A stretch of 64,000 bases of DNA, taken from positions 49,629,780 to 49,693,779 of the forward strand of contig NC_068358.1 in the NCBI RefSeq assembly GCF_020536995.1, read 5' to 3'. The position numbers were made by a program, and so were the translations under genes. This DNA comes from Dreissena polymorpha (lineage: Eukaryota; Mollusca; Bivalvia; Myida; Dreissenidae). Below, in pieces: positions 21,818 to 33,648 of the stretch. The notes under the pieces were generated by a model, which was given only the letters and a program-made list of their open reading frames with translations, ran no database searches and had not been told where the DNA came from. Numbering within the stretch: position 1 is the first letter of the stretch; each line of letters starts with the position of its first letter.

Positions 21818-22228
21818 AAGGGACTTAATCACAGTGGGTTATTTTGATTATGTTTGAACAAGCAAAATAGCGCTTTTGACTAAGAAAAATGTTTAAAATA
21901 TTGGTTCATGAACGGGCAATCGTCATTCGATATCGGTAAAATAATTCAGCGTTTGTAACGTTTTTCTTTAATAATTTGGAAAATACGTAGGGTATTATTA
22001 TTCAGTAGGGGTTATGTTTCGCGATTAAGTCTTAAGGCTGCGTGGCGCAGTAGAGCGTTGGATTTTGCTTCCAGGCGATCCGGGTTCAAATCCTGGGAAG
22101 GCGATGTGTTTGTTCAACTGTTTTTCTTGCTATTATAATGAGTTACAAATATTAAAAACATTATAGATTTGTTAGTGAGCGTATTTAATGTCATTTTTTA
22201 AATATGAATATCTGAGAATAAGTCCCTT
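21818..22228. mobile_element. 410-bp inverted-repeat element with a tRNA-like core
   Basis: Ends AAGGGACTTA (21818) and TAAGTCCCTT (22228), a 10-bp perfect inverted repeat. In the middle (22036-22103) lies a tRNA-like segment with GTGGCGCAGTAGAGCG and a B box GGTTCAAATCC. Different in sequence from the TTAA tRNA elements but built the same way. Confidence 0.55.
22036..22103 (+). pseudogene. tRNA-like sequence (degenerate)
   Basis: Has A-box-like TGGCGCAGTAG and B-box GGTTCAAATCC and a possible anticodon stem TTGGA/TCCAG. The acceptor ends do not pair (GGCTGCG versus AAGGCGA) and position 37 would be C, so it is not a working tRNA gene. Confidence 0.5.
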
Positions 22229-22704
22229 TAACGCGAATAGAAACGAATTTAATTGGGCTAAGTGAGTTCTTTTTAAGCAATTTATTTGCACATTACCGAA
22301 TGACTACTTCGGTATGCGTAAGAAACATATAACCAAACATATACTTATATACTGTTTCCGTTGACATGTAAGACTTAACATGTTATAATGATTCATGATA
22401 TAGAATGTGATGAATAATTTGAATTTATTCAACAAATAAACGTTACAAACGTGAACAAATACACACTGACATAGAAGTGACTTGTACGAAATAACGTAGA
22501 CTAAAGGCCTATTATTCTGAAAACTTTGCGAGTTTGACATCATAGTAATAAACACATTTCGCAGACTTTAATACAGCGATTTGCTAATGACGTAAGCAAT
22601 ATTGCTAACCAGTATTTCTCAGCACGCACATTTCAGTTCATTTATCCACGATCAAGTCTGAGAACAATTTGACGATAGCGTGCCTTTTTATTCTACCTTT
22701 AATT

Positions 22705-22964
22705 TAGCCTCATTCTGGTAAAACTTGGCTTAATGAATGTTCTTAAAGTGTCGTCCCAGATTTGCACATGCAGTCCGCAGAGGCTTATCATGGACAACAC
22801 GTTCCGCCTCTATGGTACTTTTCGTTGAAAGGAAGTCTCTTCTTAGCGAACATACAGTTTAGGCGGAAAGTGTCGTCCCTGATAAGCCTATTCGTTCTGC
22901 ACAGGCTAATTGGGGACGACGCTTTACGCTCATGCATTAAGCCAAGTTTTCACAGTACAAGGCT
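22705..22964. mobile_element. MITE with AGCCT...TGGCTTAATG ends (family M4), copy 1
   Basis: Left end AGCCTCATTCTGGTAAAACT, right end its imperfect reverse complement with CATTAAGCCAAGTTTTCAC and AGGCT. The interior holds two shorter palindromes around AAGTGTCGTCCC and CCGCAGAGGC/GCCTAT. A second, interrupted copy lies at 47034-48149. Confidence 0.7.
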
Positions 22965-23240
22965 CTTATAACAATAATGTCTGTGTACAAGCAGGCCTAC
23001 ATTTAAAAATATCAGAATTAACTTAATGACAAAGGCGTATAGATTAGGCTTGTTTCTGCAGTGATCACTGTGATATAGCAATATTTATACAATTTGTTGG
23101 TAACATCTTGAGTAGCTTAATGCACAGACATCTTGATTTTACATGCATTTGATGTAAAAGCCAATCATTCGCGCGTACACACACAGTTAAACATATTCAG
23201 CCACGGATTTTTCATATCTGTGTTTCCATGATTACATTAA

Positions 23241-23460
23241 CCCATGTATGCCAAGCATCTAGAAAAAGGCCTTGGCAAACAGCGTATACCCAGAAGACAC
23301 GCCGAATAATGCGGCGTCTCATCATGGTCTGCGCTGTTTGCTTAAAGAAATTTCTGTAAGAAATATCATAAATATAGAAATAAATATACTAGACATCCCT
23401 AATTTTGGAAATAAATTGATCCAATTTAGAAGGATGGGAGAGTCCACTAGGCACAGTGGG
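23241..23460. mobile_element. TTAA-flanked hairpin MITE, family M1 copy 1
   Basis: TTAA on both sides (23237-23240 and 23461-23464). Inverted ends CCCATGTATGCC and CTAGGCACAGTGGG. An internal palindrome built on GACACGCCG...CGGCGTCTC pairs inside GCAAACAGCG arms. The 173-codon frame at 23272-23793 starts inside this repeat and is not considered a gene. Confidence 0.75.
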
Positions 23461-23598
23461 TTAATCTTTGTTCTAGAGGAACGTGTAGTGTGTATGTCTT
23501 TGAACGAAGCTGCGGATCAATATCCACACCCGCGTGTAGAAAACTGGCAACACCAAGAAAACGATAAAACGCATTATCAGACGAGATTTGATTTCGCG

Positions 23599-23748
23599 CA
23601 CGTGCTACTCTCGAGCATCACGTGCAGGTCTAATATTGAACACGCGGTTGAAAATCCTTATAATGTATTAGCGTTTGGCACTCTCCAATGCCCGATTATA
23701 ATCAATGAACCCACGTGTCAATCACGTGAGTTGCATGCTGGTCACGTG
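23599..23748. promoter_or_regulatory. Cluster of five CACGTG E-boxes
   Basis: Exact CACGTG palindromes at 23599-23604, 23619-23624, 23712-23717, 23723-23728 and 23743-23748. The motif is expected about once per 4 kb by chance and less in AT-rich DNA. CACGTG is bound by bHLH factors (Myc/Max, USF, MITF/TFEB, Hes/Hey classes). Regulatory role is inference. Confidence 0.5.
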
Positions 23749-24539
23749 CGCCACAAGCTCATTTCTTCTCAACGAATGAGTATCTATCATTAGTCAAAAT
23801 CGAACGGCTAGGAATTTCAAATAAAACGCCCTGGCATTTTGTTTCGATATGGTACATCGATAGTTAAAACATTGTGTGATTGTCGTTAAAGAGTGTCGTT
23901 TCCATTTTAAATCAACCAGAACTTGACACTGTTACATGACTCAAGTGAATCGCAAGTCAAAATCTCTGACAATCATACACATATTGCTGTAGAATAATAA
24001 TTGCTGTGAGGTTTTCAATTTGATTCAGTTTGTTATCAATCATGGCTGAAAAAACCAGCTTTCACAAACTACTACAAAAGTAACGATTGCTTGTTATATC
24101 TCGTGATGTGAAGACAGACACGTATTTTAGTATGTCAAGTATTCAAACTCTAAACATATAATTATGTTGACTTGTTGAAAATGATAAGCCCTTTCTCGGT
24201 ATACACACGTCCTTTTTGTAATGCAACATAATATAAACAAGCAAGTGTATTGCTCGTATGCATGCATCCGTCTTAAAAAAGTATGTCAATTAATAAACAT
24301 CCTACGAATATCATATTCACTTCGCACCGGGCGCCTCCGATTATAATCTCATTTCCTGCCAACTCCAAAAAGTCCACTCTTCTAAAACGTCATTCAAAAT
24401 GCATGGACATAATCCGATTGCCGGGGCTAGCTCATAAACAAAAGTGAAATATAAGGCCGGTTTTTGGTCGCTCACCAAGAATAATATAATGCACATTTTA
24501 AAATTCATGAACATTTTAAAAACATGACCTTGAAGATAC

Positions 24540-24800
24540 ACGACGGACGAATTGCGCGCAGAAATCGCTTCATTGGCGCCCCACTCATGTTTACTTGTAC
24601 GGTCAGACGATAACGCCGATGATAGTATTTTATGGGATAATTGTGGTTTGTGCGAAATTAATAGCGTGTGAAGAGAGACAGGTAATTCATTACGCGTTTC
24701 GAGGTTTATGACGGTCGTTACGCTTGTTCGCGGCTGACGGCGGGGTTGAGATGACGCGCAATTAGCGCCAAGGCTGGCCTCTCAAACACGCGAGGCAGCG
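24540..24800. promoter_or_regulatory. CpG-rich repeat-free island, candidate regulatory element
   Basis: Markedly higher in CpG than its surroundings, with many motif-like words: TGTTTACTTGT (forkhead-like), TTGTGGTTTGTG (Runt-like), GGTAATTCATTACGC (paired homeodomain-like), GACGCGCAATTAGCGCC. No inverted ends, no repeat copy in the window and no open coding frame. Could be an enhancer or unrecognised exon. Confidence 0.35.
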
Positions 24801-24972
24801 GTCATTGAGAAGCGTTAAGTTAAAAGTATTTAAAGTTAAAGAACTGGTATGGATTTTTTGTGTATTAAATATTAGCTTAATTTGAACACCGAAAAACGTG
24901 CACACTTTAAAACGACTTTGCTGCATATTGTACATCTAAAACTGAAATTCCATCGGATGCTTGACTTATTAA

Positions 24973-25204
24973 CTCTTTACCACTTAGATACACATTTTGA
25001 CGCATTTGTAGTCTGTTAGAAAGTTACATTTAATTAAATACATTTCTTACCAAATTCAAGTTTTAAAGACTTAATTTCCAACCCTTAGTTACTGATGAGC
25101 AGCAAACAGCATACGACCTGAACAGACTGGAGAAAGTCGCAGGCTGTTCTGGTTTTATGCTGGTTGCAAAAGCAATTTTCATTTTGCTTCCTATGGGGAT
25201 AGGG
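24973..25204. mobile_element. TTAA hairpin MITE, family M2 copy 1
   Basis: TTAA, then CTCTTTACCACTTAGATAC on the left; the right end is a decayed inverse (GGGGATAGGG then TAAA). The interior has the ACTGATGAGCAGCAAACAG block and a hairpin made of CCTGAACAGACT...AGGCTGTTCTGG. Other copies are at 41205, 44196 and 56605. Confidence 0.65.
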
Positions 25205-25429
25205 TAAAAGGCCCTGAAGACAAAATGGAGAAACGGTGTGGAATTTATGATTGCTTTTATTTGAATTTCACAAAGTAATATTTGCTATGAAAACATTTTT
25301 TTCAGATAATTAAAAATGACAAGCACTATGAGAATAGATTTTGCAAAATAGCTTTAAGTATATGAGAAATTAATTGTATGACATGAACGACTTCATCAGT
25401 CAAGCGGCATGTTGGCACATAAGGCTTAA

Positions 25430-25651
25430 CCCATTTATGCCTAGTGGACTCTCCCATCCTTCTAAATTGGATCAATTTATTTCCAAAATTTGGGATGCCT
25501 AGTATATTTATTTCTATATTTAGAATATTTCTTACAGAAATTCCTGTAAGCAAACAGCGCAGACCCTGATGAGACGCCGCATCATGCGGCGTCTCATCTG
25601 GGTCAACGCTGTTTGCAAAGGCCTTTATTCTAGACGCTAAGCATAAATGGG
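25430..25651. mobile_element. TTAA-flanked hairpin MITE, family M1 copy 2 (inverted)
   Basis: TTAA on both sides (25426-25429 and 25652-25655), ends CCCATTTATGCCTAG and GCTAAGCATAAATGGG. The internal palindrome GAGACGCCGCATCATGCGGC is near-perfect. Opposite orientation to the copy at 23241. The 176-codon minus-strand frame at 25326-25856 overlaps it and is not a gene. Confidence 0.78.
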
Positions 25652-26451
25652 TTAAACTATAACAACTATGCGCTGTCGTATTCTGTACAATGCCGACCAA
25701 AACATGACTTCCCTGCATACAATATTTCGGTACACACAAGTCATCGAACTCATTTACTGACTCTGAAAGCAAATAGCTAAAACTGTGTACCGTAAGTACA
25801 ATTATATCCAAGTTCCCCACAAATATTTGTTCCGACTTCGGCTTACGAACAAGCATTTGATTTTGATCGTTATGCTCTTGAATGAAATCAACGTGACAAG
25901 AATGCTATTCTAGGAGCAAATGGGCATACTGTATAATACTTCGATATTTTAAATACAATGACTATTTTGCATATACAATCTCATGCATTCTCACATTTCC
26001 AAATTGTAACAAGGAAAGAAAGCTGCGTGTACTTATAACCCGGTAAATGTTTGTATTTTGGATGACAATTACATGATATACATGTATATGACGTGAATTG
26101 TAGCTTGTTGCTGTATATATACGTTTTCACAATAGAAATATGAATGCTGCGTGGCTAATGGTATAAAGTTGTAAACTCATCTGCGTAAATAAGTGACATG
26201 GTAGACAAGAGCAATTTCAACAATGCTGTCTGCGTACTTATCCCAAGGAATATTTTCGACGGAAATACCGTCAGTATTGGATTAATGGCTTCCATGACTT
26301 ATATATTATCTTTAATTAAATATATCAGTATTTTTACGAGTACAGTGATGATTTTATTATATATTCAATACACACAAAAATAAAACACCATAACAACAAT
26401 AGTAATTATAATTTAATAATCACTATCTTGTATCTTGGCACAATGTTTTAA

Positions 26452-26960
26452 AGGGGCCTTTTCACAGATTTTGGCATTTTTTAACTTATTCATTAAATGC
26501 TTTATATCGATAAATGTAAACATTGGATCGTAAAAGCTCCAGTAAAAAATCAAGAATAAAATTAAAAAAAGGAAAAGAACATTACCCGGACCAGGTTTCG
26601 AACCAGTGACCCCTGGAGTCCTGCCAGAGTACTGAAGTAAAAACGCTCTAGCCTACTGAGCTATTCCGCCGAGTACATACATGTAAAGTATTTTATACCT
26701 TATATAAGCAATCTTCGTAGTTTCACAAAATTTAACGACAAAAACAGAACTCTCCAAATTATTCAATCGTTTCGCGTTGCAACGCTTTATAATTTTTAGG
26801 TTTTAAAATCGTCAAAAGATGCATATAATGGCTATATTAGACCATGGTAAATGTTCAGTATTACTGTTTCCTCACAAATATCATAACTAAAACGAAAATT
26901 TGCGAATCTGAAACAACTTTTTTCAATTTTGTCAATTTACCAAAGCGTGAAAAGATCCCT
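26452..26960 (-). mobile_element. TTAA-flanked inverted-repeat element with tRNA-like core, copy 1
   Basis: TTAA at 26448-26451 and 26961-26964. Inverted ends AGGGGCCTTTTCAC and GTGAAAAGATCCCT. On the minus strand the core holds an A box (TAGCTCAGTAGG) and B box (GGTTCGAAACC) about 50-60 bp apart, followed by a T-rich tract: a type-2 RNA polymerase III promoter. 509 bp, no coding frame. Confidence 0.8.
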
Positions 26961-28574
26961 TTAAACACCAACATTAATGAATTCCTTGATAATTATTTAG
27001 CTCACAGTAAAATTAGTGCTTGATGTTTGATCAATGCGGGTATACGCAGGTTGGTATGTCGCTGAAAGTCAAATGGGCTCGTCTGCCTTCTGTGCTTCAG
27101 TGCCAATGAGCTTTCTATCCAGGGTGCAGGATCAACGGGGTTCACAGGGTTTTACACACGGGCTGAACAGAATGTTAACACACCGTTCAGAACTTTTGCA
27201 AATATCTCAAATTATTGAAATACATTTGCAAAAAACTTCCGTGCATAAAACAGTTTTTCTTGCATTTTCTGCCGATATTTTAAGATTTAAGAATAAATCA
27301 TTGAACACGTGTTATTAAATAATGTAATTCTGATGTATTTCACGTTGCCATAAGCAGCATAAAACTGTCTTTTATAAACATGTTAAAGTTCTTAAAAAAA
27401 TGTTTTAACAAGTTATGTGAAAAAAGCACCACTCACCGGTGTGTTTACATCTATTAACGTTTACTTGGGAACCCCACTCAGGCACTCAGGCACGGGATCC
27501 AGCGAGGAATTTTAACAATTAATTAACAACAGGAGAAAAAGTCAAAACAATACCAGTGACCTAGCTAGAGATGCATCATTACAGATGTATGTATGCAAAC
27601 TGTGCTGTATGCGTAACTTATTAGGTCACACGATGTTGCTGCTTGACGAAAAGAGAGTTGCCTAATAAGTAGCCGATTCAAAATACTGTCGGTGCAAATC
27701 AAATCAATGTCAAGGTAAAAGTGCGGTTGAGTGGTTATACATGGTCATTAGCAACAATGGGACAAGTATAAAACGTTGCAGTATTTGTGGCGCTGGACGA
27801 ATATATAGCATGTTTTAAACATTTGTTGAATACTTTTAAATGGCTTTAAATAGTACAGAAGTCGAAATTATGTCTAAGTCAAAGTACGAAAGATCGTATT
27901 AAATGATATATGTGCTTTTGGAGATTGTCATAGGGTGCTACTGTGTCAGTAACTAAGTGACGTTGTTGCTAGACAAAATTGGTATACGTGTTAGCAGGTT
28001 ACCGGAAAAATATCAAACTGAAACTGAGTTCAAACTATATCAAGGTTAATGTGAATTTCGGCGATATTGGGTACATATGGAACAGTCCTTAGATAAAAAG
28101 AATATAAGTTTTCGAAGTAAAAGCAACCTCAGAGGACTTATCGATGGTACTTGATATTGGGTGCATAGGGAGCAGTCATAGATAACTATGCACAGTTAAA
28201 AAATATAAGTATACAAGAGTTGTATTAATAGGTATTGGTGCAAGACGAAGCGGTTAAACCTACTGCATCGGGAAAGGAAGACGGACGGTCTGACGGACAG
28301 GACACTCGCATCAATATGCCGAATAGATAAACAGTAGATATTTTTTTATTGTAACAAGAACAAACAAGATTTTCAGATCTATTCGTTCTTAATCAATTCC
28401 ATAAATGTGTTCCAAGCTTTCATTATCAATTATCCAGACATGCGGTTTTAATTGAAGACACCAATTAAGCAAAAAGTGAATAATTCTGCCAAATTATATT
28501 ACGGTAGAATTACAACCGGAGTGCATACTTCGGCAGATGGTTTTGATACGAGTCTAAGCCATTGATGAAATTGC

Positions 28575-28800
28575 TTGTTACCCCCCAGAGGAAGTTATCC
28601 AGATAATGCGCTCCACTGTTCACAGACTACAGCAAGGCGGTGCGATGTGAGGGGATACGAGAGTCTCAGGCAAAGCTGCTGGCAGCGGCGGTTGGTCACG
28701 TGTCATGGAGAAGCGTGTCGGAGACGGTGTCATAAACGGCGGCCTTTGCCTAAGTAGTGCGAACGTGACCGATCCTCTCGAGTGGAATTTGTTTACTTTT
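28575..28800. other. GC-richer non-repeat island
   Basis: Higher GC than neighbours, with a TCACGTG at about 28696, a GATA word (CAGATAA) near 28602 and frames open for about 60-70 codons on both strands, none recognised. Could be a conserved regulatory element or an exon of an unknown transcript. Confidence 0.3.
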
Positions 28801-29175
28801 TTTGCATAAGAGGTGCTGTTGTTTCTTAAAGGCACGGTCATGTATATTTCGAATGTCCTTCAGCCAGACTTACTTAATTATCATTAAGATGAAAGGTGCG
28901 AGCGACATGGCGTAAGCTTCCATAATACATTATTTGAGTCGTAACGTTGATTATGCTGATGTTCCCAGTTAATAAAGATAAAATTTTGCAAATGCATAAA
29001 TTTTCGCTTAATTAAAATCGATTTTTAAAGTATTTAAATTATGTGTATTTAAAGCATTTGTATTTTGTATGTATATATATTACATATGTCGTGAGAACAG
29101 AGATGAGATCGAGCCTCCAATTGCGAAAACTACACCAAATAGCGGAACACAGTAATAGGTTATTATTGTGTCAAC

Positions 29176-29443
29176 CTGGGCCCGTATTCACCAATCGATT
29201 CTTAGACTTAAGAACAAAGAATAGACTAAGAACCAAGAAAAATGTGTTCAGTGTTTGAATATATACAGGCCTCCACTGGTGATTATGTCATTAACAAATG
29301 TTCTATATGAAGAATAATATAGATAGAGATGTTTACTGCAGAGTTTGAACCAAAATTAAAGAAATTCTTGAATATTCTAATTTAAAGAATTTTCTTTATT
29401 TTTAGACTTAAGTCTAAGAATTGTTTGGTGAATACAGGCCCTG
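29176..29443. mobile_element. MITE with CTGGGCCCGTATTCACC ends
   Basis: Left end CTGGGCCCGTATTCACCAA and right end its reverse complement, TTGGTGAATACAGGCCCTG. Both arms continue with TTCTTAGACTTAAG / CTTAAGTCTAAGAA. About 268 bp with no coding capacity. Confidence 0.78.
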
Positions 29444-29458
29444 TAATCAGAGCTTGAA

Positions 29459-29955
29459 AGGGGCCTTTTCACAGATTTTGGCATGTATTGAAGTTTGTCA
29501 TTAAATGCTTTATATTGATAAATGTAAACACTGGATCTAAAAAGCTCCAGTCAAAAATCAAGAATAAAATAAAAATTAGAAAAAAAGGAAACATAAACAG
29601 GGCTCGAACCACTGACCCCTGGAGTCCTGGAGTAAAAGTCTACCATTTAGACCACTCGATCCGTTCTCATACAATGCAGAATGTAGTTTATACTTTATAT
29701 AAACAATCCTCGTATTTTCATAAAATATAACGACAACAACAGAACTCTCCATTTTATTGAATTATTTCGCGTTGCAACGCTTTATAATTTTCAGTTTTTT
29801 AAATCGGCAAAAGATGCATATAATTGCTATTTTAGAGCATGGTATATGTCTAGTATTACTGTTTCCTCACAAATATCATAACTTTACCGAAAATTTGCGA
29901 ATTGGAAACAACTTTTTTCAATTTTGTTTTTAAAACAAAACGTGAAAAGGCCCCT
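29459..29955 (-). mobile_element. TTAA tRNA-bearing element, copy 2
   Basis: Left flank is TTGA (decayed) and right flank TTAA (29956-29959). Ends AGGGGCCTTTTCAC and GTGAAAAGGCCCCT. The minus-strand core has GGTTCGAGCCC as B box and a GGATCGAGTGGTC head, unlike copy 1 and closer to tRNA-Leu/Ser type. Confidence 0.75.
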
Positions 29956-30559
29956 TTAAAAAAGAATACATGGGCAAAAACAAATTCTTAAAGAATGATC
30001 CGTATCACAAAATGCTGGAATATGCAGGTCAATCTCCAACAGCCGTGCACTAGTGTGTGAATATAATAATTGTTTACTAACGTTGTTTAAAATAACACCT
30101 TCAAAGGGACATGTTCATAGATCATGTCGAAATAATGTTCATACTAAAAATATATCTATACAATTAGCATAATTTGTTATTGCTGACATTATCAAGCCGT
30201 TCAAACGCGAAATATCAAGTATTAAATAAACCCTTATAAATAAAAATGAACATGGTGAGTGGTTAAAGTTTTAGACGAACAAACTTTTTATTCCTGTCTT
30301 AAATTATAATCCTGTTAATACATTAAAGCTCTACAATTCCGAGGTAAAAATCTAGCAAGTTTAGGCATTTACTAATACCCTTATTTTGGATCTCTTCGGT
30401 TGGGGGTTTTCACACAAAACAGAATTGAAGTTTGTTTACCGCCCTCGCCCGCCCTGTTCAGCTCACCTGAAGAAAATAACACAAACAATACAATAACAAA
30501 AACATACAAAAAATAATAAAATGTGCAGTATATCTTTAACAAGGCAACGGAAGAACGTG

Positions 30560-30790
30560 TTAATCAAGCATCGAATAGCAACAGGTTCGGTTCATGGCAG
30601 TCGTTAATCCTGTCATACTGACTCCGTGGCCCTGTGTTAAGGGGTCAGAGCATCAACCAACGGAACTGGAAATCAAGGCTCTAGACGCACACTGCATGGA
30701 CTCTTCCAGACATGTCCTGTCGCCTGCCCAGAAGATAATTTGAGGGGTTCCGATGAGTATCAAGCGCTTAGCAAAAAGGATAGGATAGGA
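30560..30790. other. GC-richer non-repeat stretch
   Basis: Moderately GC-rich, unique in the window, with no sustained frame and no inverted ends. Nothing recognised; possible conserved non-coding element. Confidence 0.25.
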
Positions 30791-32097
30791 ATTATGAGTT
30801 AAGGTGTCCGTCAGTAATTGAGTTCAATTAGTCAAAACTTGCTGGCCCCATATCGCCAGAGGTGACACCAAAATACAAAGGGCGTGTCATTTTAACACAT
30901 CCCGTAATTTGTTTCATAAATCTTATAGGTTCGAAGAAAAAAAAGGGGTAGAAATGGTCGATATTCGTGAAATTGTTAATATAATGTATATGTTGATAAA
31001 ATCCTACATCCACATGCTTGCATATTTAACCATGAATATATAAAACTACAGTACTAGCTTTATTGTTTTTGAAATGTTTATAACAATGCATGTAACGTTT
31101 TCTTGACATTAACATTTTTTACGAAATTACCGACTGCGCGTTTATTGTCCTTTCTGTATTTTAACTGTTAGAGCTGTAAAAAACTTTACAGTTAGTAACT
31201 CTCTCTAAATATTATTGAGCTAATATTTTATATTTGTACGTGTTATTTAATAAAATCCTGTCTATGTTTTCACTCTGTGTACATAAGAAATTGATTTAAA
31301 CAAGACATCGCAGCTTATGACCACTGAAAGTCCGGTCTTTCCGCTATTCCGTCATCACTCGCTGTTTGAATAAACTATTTAACTATAATACATGTAAATT
31401 GTCGATATAAAAAGAAATTCATTTAATATCGATTTCAATCTAATTATCAATATTTTCTGTCATCCTTACACTTATCTTTATAGATGAATCAGCATTGGAG
31501 ACTACTTCAGAAGTAGCATGTGCCTATGGAAAACGACGTTGCATCCTTTTAACAAGACAAACACTTGTTATTATTATGAAGAATTGTTATTATTCGACTT
31601 TTATTCTGTCCTTCAGACGAATTTTGTCAATATAATGTTCCATTGTGTCAATAATTTGTGCTATCACTCATAAACACATGAACAAATAGGAGTACAACAT
31701 ATTTGAAGATAAATGTGTATTCCCATATTTTTATTATGAGTAATTTTTGTGCAAAAAAAATCTAGTTTTAAATGTTCGACATTGTATAAAATAGTCCGTA
31801 GAATAAAATAAAAAATCTCGTTATCTGTTTTAGTCATGTAATTTCGAGTTAATTAAAGCCGACTTGTCCCAGCTTCGCTCATTTTTTTTATTTAAGCTTC
31901 CGTCGTCACGTATGCGTCGTAAGCTCTGCAATAGGAAATTAGCTTCCGGTGTCATTTTCGAATGTCCACCGTGTATTAATAGCAACAAAGGTCTCGAACT
32001 ACTTCTCCTCCGCAAGAACAATAAATCTGATTTTGAACATGTCCCTAAAGAAAATGGAAGTGGCGTTGTAAGTTCATACTTCAACGGGGTACATTAA

Positions 32098-32598
32098 AGG
32101 GATCTTTTCACGGTTTGGTAAATTGACAAAATTGAAAAAAGTTGTTTCAGATTCGCAAATTTTCGTTTGAGTTACGATATTTGTGAGGAAACAGTATTAC
32201 TGAACATTTACCATGGTCTAATAAAGCCAATATATGCATCTTTTGAAGATTTTAAAACCTAAAAATTATAAAGCGTTGCAACGCGAAACGATTGAATAAT
32301 TTGGAGAGTTCTTTTGTTGTCGTTAAATTTTGTGAAACTACGAAGATTGCTCATATAATACATAAAATACTTCAACCCAGTATGTTTGGAAGAATAGACG
32401 AGCGGGCTTATGCGTTTTTACTCCAGGTTACTCCAGGACTCCGGGGGTCACTGGTTCGAGTCCAGCTGCGGCTACTTTTTTTCCTTTTTTAAATTTTATT
32501 CTTGATTTTTTACTGGAGCTTTTAAGATCCAATGTTTACATTTATAAAGCATTTAATGACTTATTTCAAAACATGCCAAAAACTGTGAAAATGCCCCT
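32098..32598 (+). mobile_element. TTAA tRNA-bearing element, copy 3
   Basis: TTAA at 32094-32097 and 32599-32602. Ends AGGGATCTTTTCACGG and GTGAAAATGCCCCT. B box GGTTCGAGTCC near 32453, with a T-rich tract after it. The A-box side is degraded (GACGAGCGGGCTTATGCG). Confidence 0.78.
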
Positions 32599-33229
32599 TT
32601 AATGTGACATTTAAAGTAATTGAAATTACATGACACATGCGATTAGACATATTCCAGATAGTGTTGAAGTTAGTGTCTCTATGGGTCCATAGATCTATAT
32701 GTTAGTTTGTACAAAGGTGTGCATTATTTATACACACAATGGTAAAGTTAGTTTCGATACATGATTTGTGAATATTATGTATTGATGTTTATGATGTTGA
32801 TTCTATTATTATCTGTACAATGTAAATTGTTTTTGGACTTTTTTCATTATTGGAGAAATCGTTTCAGTATTGGGTGGAAACTGATGCCAACGCTTAAGCT
32901 AATTTCTCAGAAATAGCCGCTTAATCAATACGCTTTTAAGCCATTACATAAGCCATGGACCTTTGCAAATGATTCTACGTAGTACATTATGGCTCATATA
33001 ATTTTTAGTGTAGCTACAGAAATATTTACGTATACAAAAACTTGTCTTTATATTTTCTCAAGTACAAATAGAGGCATATATCAGCAAAATTGCCTGTCAA
33101 AATTAGTGGCCTTGTTCAGTGACCTCACATAAGAACCATGAACTGATGTGTAAAGTTTTAATTGAATTTATTTATCGCTTAATTTCTTCTCTTTTGGTAC
33201 AACACTCCGAAACACGTCTTGGTGTAAAG

Positions 33230-33425
33230 GAACACCCTTTTCCCCGCCTAAAAAGTCAAGTAGGCCCGGTCTGAGCACGTGCTTTATGATGATTGGTCAA
33301 ATCCGTGTCGCTAAGCTGTCCAATACGGAATCGTGTATTAAACCCGTAAGCTTACAAGAGAAGAAAATTCATTATCAATCTTGCGCGAAATCCAACACTA
33401 CCACGTGAGTGTCATTATAAAATTA
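33230..33425. other. Non-repeat island with CCAAT and E-box words
   Basis: Holds GAGCACGTGCTT, GATTGGTCAAAT (inverted CCAAT), a second CCAAT-like TGTCCAATACGG and CCACGTGAG within 200 bp. No repeat features and no recognised exon. Possible regulatory element, weak evidence. Confidence 0.3.
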
Positions 33426-33648
33426 GACCAGTAATTGCCTCTTAAAAACCTCTCATGCATAGCCTAAGTCGATTGGACAAAACTGGCATCGTGAAAACGT
33501 GTTTTCTTTGATTTTTGAAAGCCGATATGCGAATGAATGGAGCGATACTCAACGCGTTGCTAAATACACAAATCTTTTGCATTCCAAACGCAGACATTTT
33601 TTGTGTGTTGGTAAAAGCTAGATAGTATATTTTCGCACTGCACGTTAA

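Noticed and set aside
22036-22103. Functional tRNA gene
   Set aside because: Acceptor ends do not pair and it sits within an inverted-repeat element.
23272-23793. 173-codon ORF
   Set aside because: First third lies in an M1 MITE and the rest has no recognisable domain; the E-box cluster explains the CACGTG content.
25326-25856. 176-codon minus-strand ORF
   Set aside because: Crosses the other M1 MITE copy; the shared peptide is repeat-derived.
31864-32097. 77- and 84-codon ORFs on opposite strands
   Set aside because: No recognisable domain, no splice sites consistent with an exon; the 3' part runs into a TTAA element.
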